Part shown: in pieces, positions 47,447-47,906 of the stretch
Numbering within the stretch: position 1 is the stretch's first letter
Layout: each line of letters begins with the position of its first letter
NCBI GenBank assembly: GCA_027334715.1
Contig: DAHWUG010000004.1
Span: 1-47,906 of the forward strand
Length of the DNA stretch: 47,906 bases
Origin: Nanobdellota archaeon
GTDB lineage: Archaea; Nanobdellota; Nanobdellia; Pacearchaeales; GW2011-AR1
Direction: 5' to 3'
Program-made: the position numbers and the translations under genes
Notes under the pieces: model-generated
The model's database searches: none
What the model saw: the letters and a program-made list of their open reading frames with translations, nothing else
What the model was told of the DNA's origin: nothing

Positions 47447-47906
47447 TTAGATTAAATCTTCTTCAAGTATTTCCAAAATTTGTGAAGCAAGATATATCTT
47501 ATTTCTTTTATATCTTGTATATAATTTTATAACATTACACTTCATTAAATAATTCAATCCCCTTTTTGTTTTTGGATAATTCTCATTTAAATTTTCTTGT
47601 AAAATAGTAATATAATAATATGGTCTTTCAAAAAATTTATCTAATAATGTAAATGAAATAGGTGTGGCTTTTACATCAACTAATCTCTTTTTATAATTAT
47701 TATACAAATTAACCAGTTTTCTTACTTTATTAGAAGTGTTATAAGATACTTCAGTTATTCCTGTCAAAAAGAATTTTAGCCATCTATTATAATCTCCAGT
47801 TTCTCTAACATTCATTAAAAGATTATAATAAACTTCTTTATGTCTTTTAAAATATGGGCTTAAATATAAAATAGGTTGATTTAATATTTTTGTTTGAATT
47901 AGGTAT
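47447..47906 (-). CDS. C-terminal part of a Fic-family protein (runs off the right edge)
   Basis: Codons in phase from 47905 give about 152 residues. QPILYLSPYFKRHKEVYYNLL and NVRETGDYNRWLKFFLTGI are the typical segment after the Fic core, followed by a winged-helix-like C-terminal domain (KRGLNYLMKCNVIKLY). The HPFxxGNGR AMPylation motif would lie beyond the window, so activity cannot be judged. Fic proteins often act as toxins or as modifiers of host or own proteins. The gene precedes the ribosomal superoperon promoter and is A/T-richer than the ribosomal genes. Confidence 0.78.
   Translation of the reverse strand, partial: YLIQTKILNQPILYLSPYFKRHKEVYYNLLMNVRETGDYNRWLKFFLTGITEVSYNTSNKVRKLVNLYNNYKKRLVDVKATPISFTLLDKFFERPYYYITILQENLNENYPKTKRGLNYLMKCNVIKLYTRYKRNKIYLASQILEILEEDLI

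Noticed and set aside
47308-47532. 74-residue + strand frame over the uL3 promoter
   Set aside because: It overlaps the Fic end and the uL3 start in antisense and shows no motif.

Overview
The window is AT-rich archaeal DNA, most likely from a reduced-genome DPANN lineage (Woesearchaeota/Pacearchaeota-like). That placement is an inference from gene content and short, charged proteins, not from a tree. Archaeal markers include eukaryote-type ribosomal proteins (eL18, eL19, eL21, eL32, eS4), RNA polymerase subunits Rpo3, Rpo4 and Rpo10, a prefoldin alpha subunit, an EMC3-like DUF106 protein, an AglB oligosaccharyltransferase and a tRNA-Gly with a bulge-helix-bulge intron. Many genes have a TATA-like box centred about 25 bases before the ATG, which fits largely leaderless mRNAs.

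Layout. 1-200: end of an accessory gene. 206-6367 (minus): a translation/transcription block in the order eL21, Rpo4, DUF655, uS13, uS4, uS11, Rpo3, tRNA-Leu, DHH phosphoesterase, eL18, uL13, uS9, preceded by a small zinc-ribbon gene. 6462-10641 (minus): a MacB-type ABC transporter (ATPase and two permeases) with a surface-anchored partner. 10735-14708: Rpo10, a lone 5S rRNA, a free-standing LAGLIDADG endonuclease, tRNA-Leu(CAA), tRNA-Arg(CCT), intron-bearing tRNA-Gly(TCC), then secF-secD. 14735-15900: two small secreted proteins. 16005-29680: a surface-glycan and N-glycosylation island with a flippase, glycosyltransferases, methyltransferases, a nucleotidyltransferase, an epimerase/dehydratase, a UDP-GlcNAc 2-epimerase, AglB and an AglH-like GlcNAc-1-P transferase. 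29727-34077: SpoIIM-like protein, a secreted protein, an eIF2B-fold isomerase, prefoldin alpha and the EMC3-like protein. 34153-47317 (minus): SecY and the S10/spc ribosomal superoperon from uL3 to uL15. 47447-47906: C-terminal part of a Fic-family protein. No gene-free stretch exceeds about 165 bases.

The ribosomal genes, the Sec machinery (SecY, SecDF), the insertase-like DUF106 protein and the N-glycosylation genes together cover synthesis, export and decoration of surface proteins. Several secreted proteins here carry many N-X-S/T sequons.

The most unusual signal lies inside the ribosomal superoperon. Four genes (uS3, SUI1/aIF1, uL14, uS14) are each preceded by a very short open reading frame whose stop codon overlaps the gene's start codon. 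These leaders come in two types, each present twice as a 60-bp perfect direct repeat, and both types share a small AAATC/GATTT hairpin core. They occupy the only four gaps longer than about 10 bases between uL3 and uL15. Other notable points are a tRNA-Leu with an A34 anticodon (AAG), two places where a coding gene starts 8 or 19 bases after a tRNA, a probable frameshifted small membrane-protein gene, and alternative hairpins in the eL18 leader.
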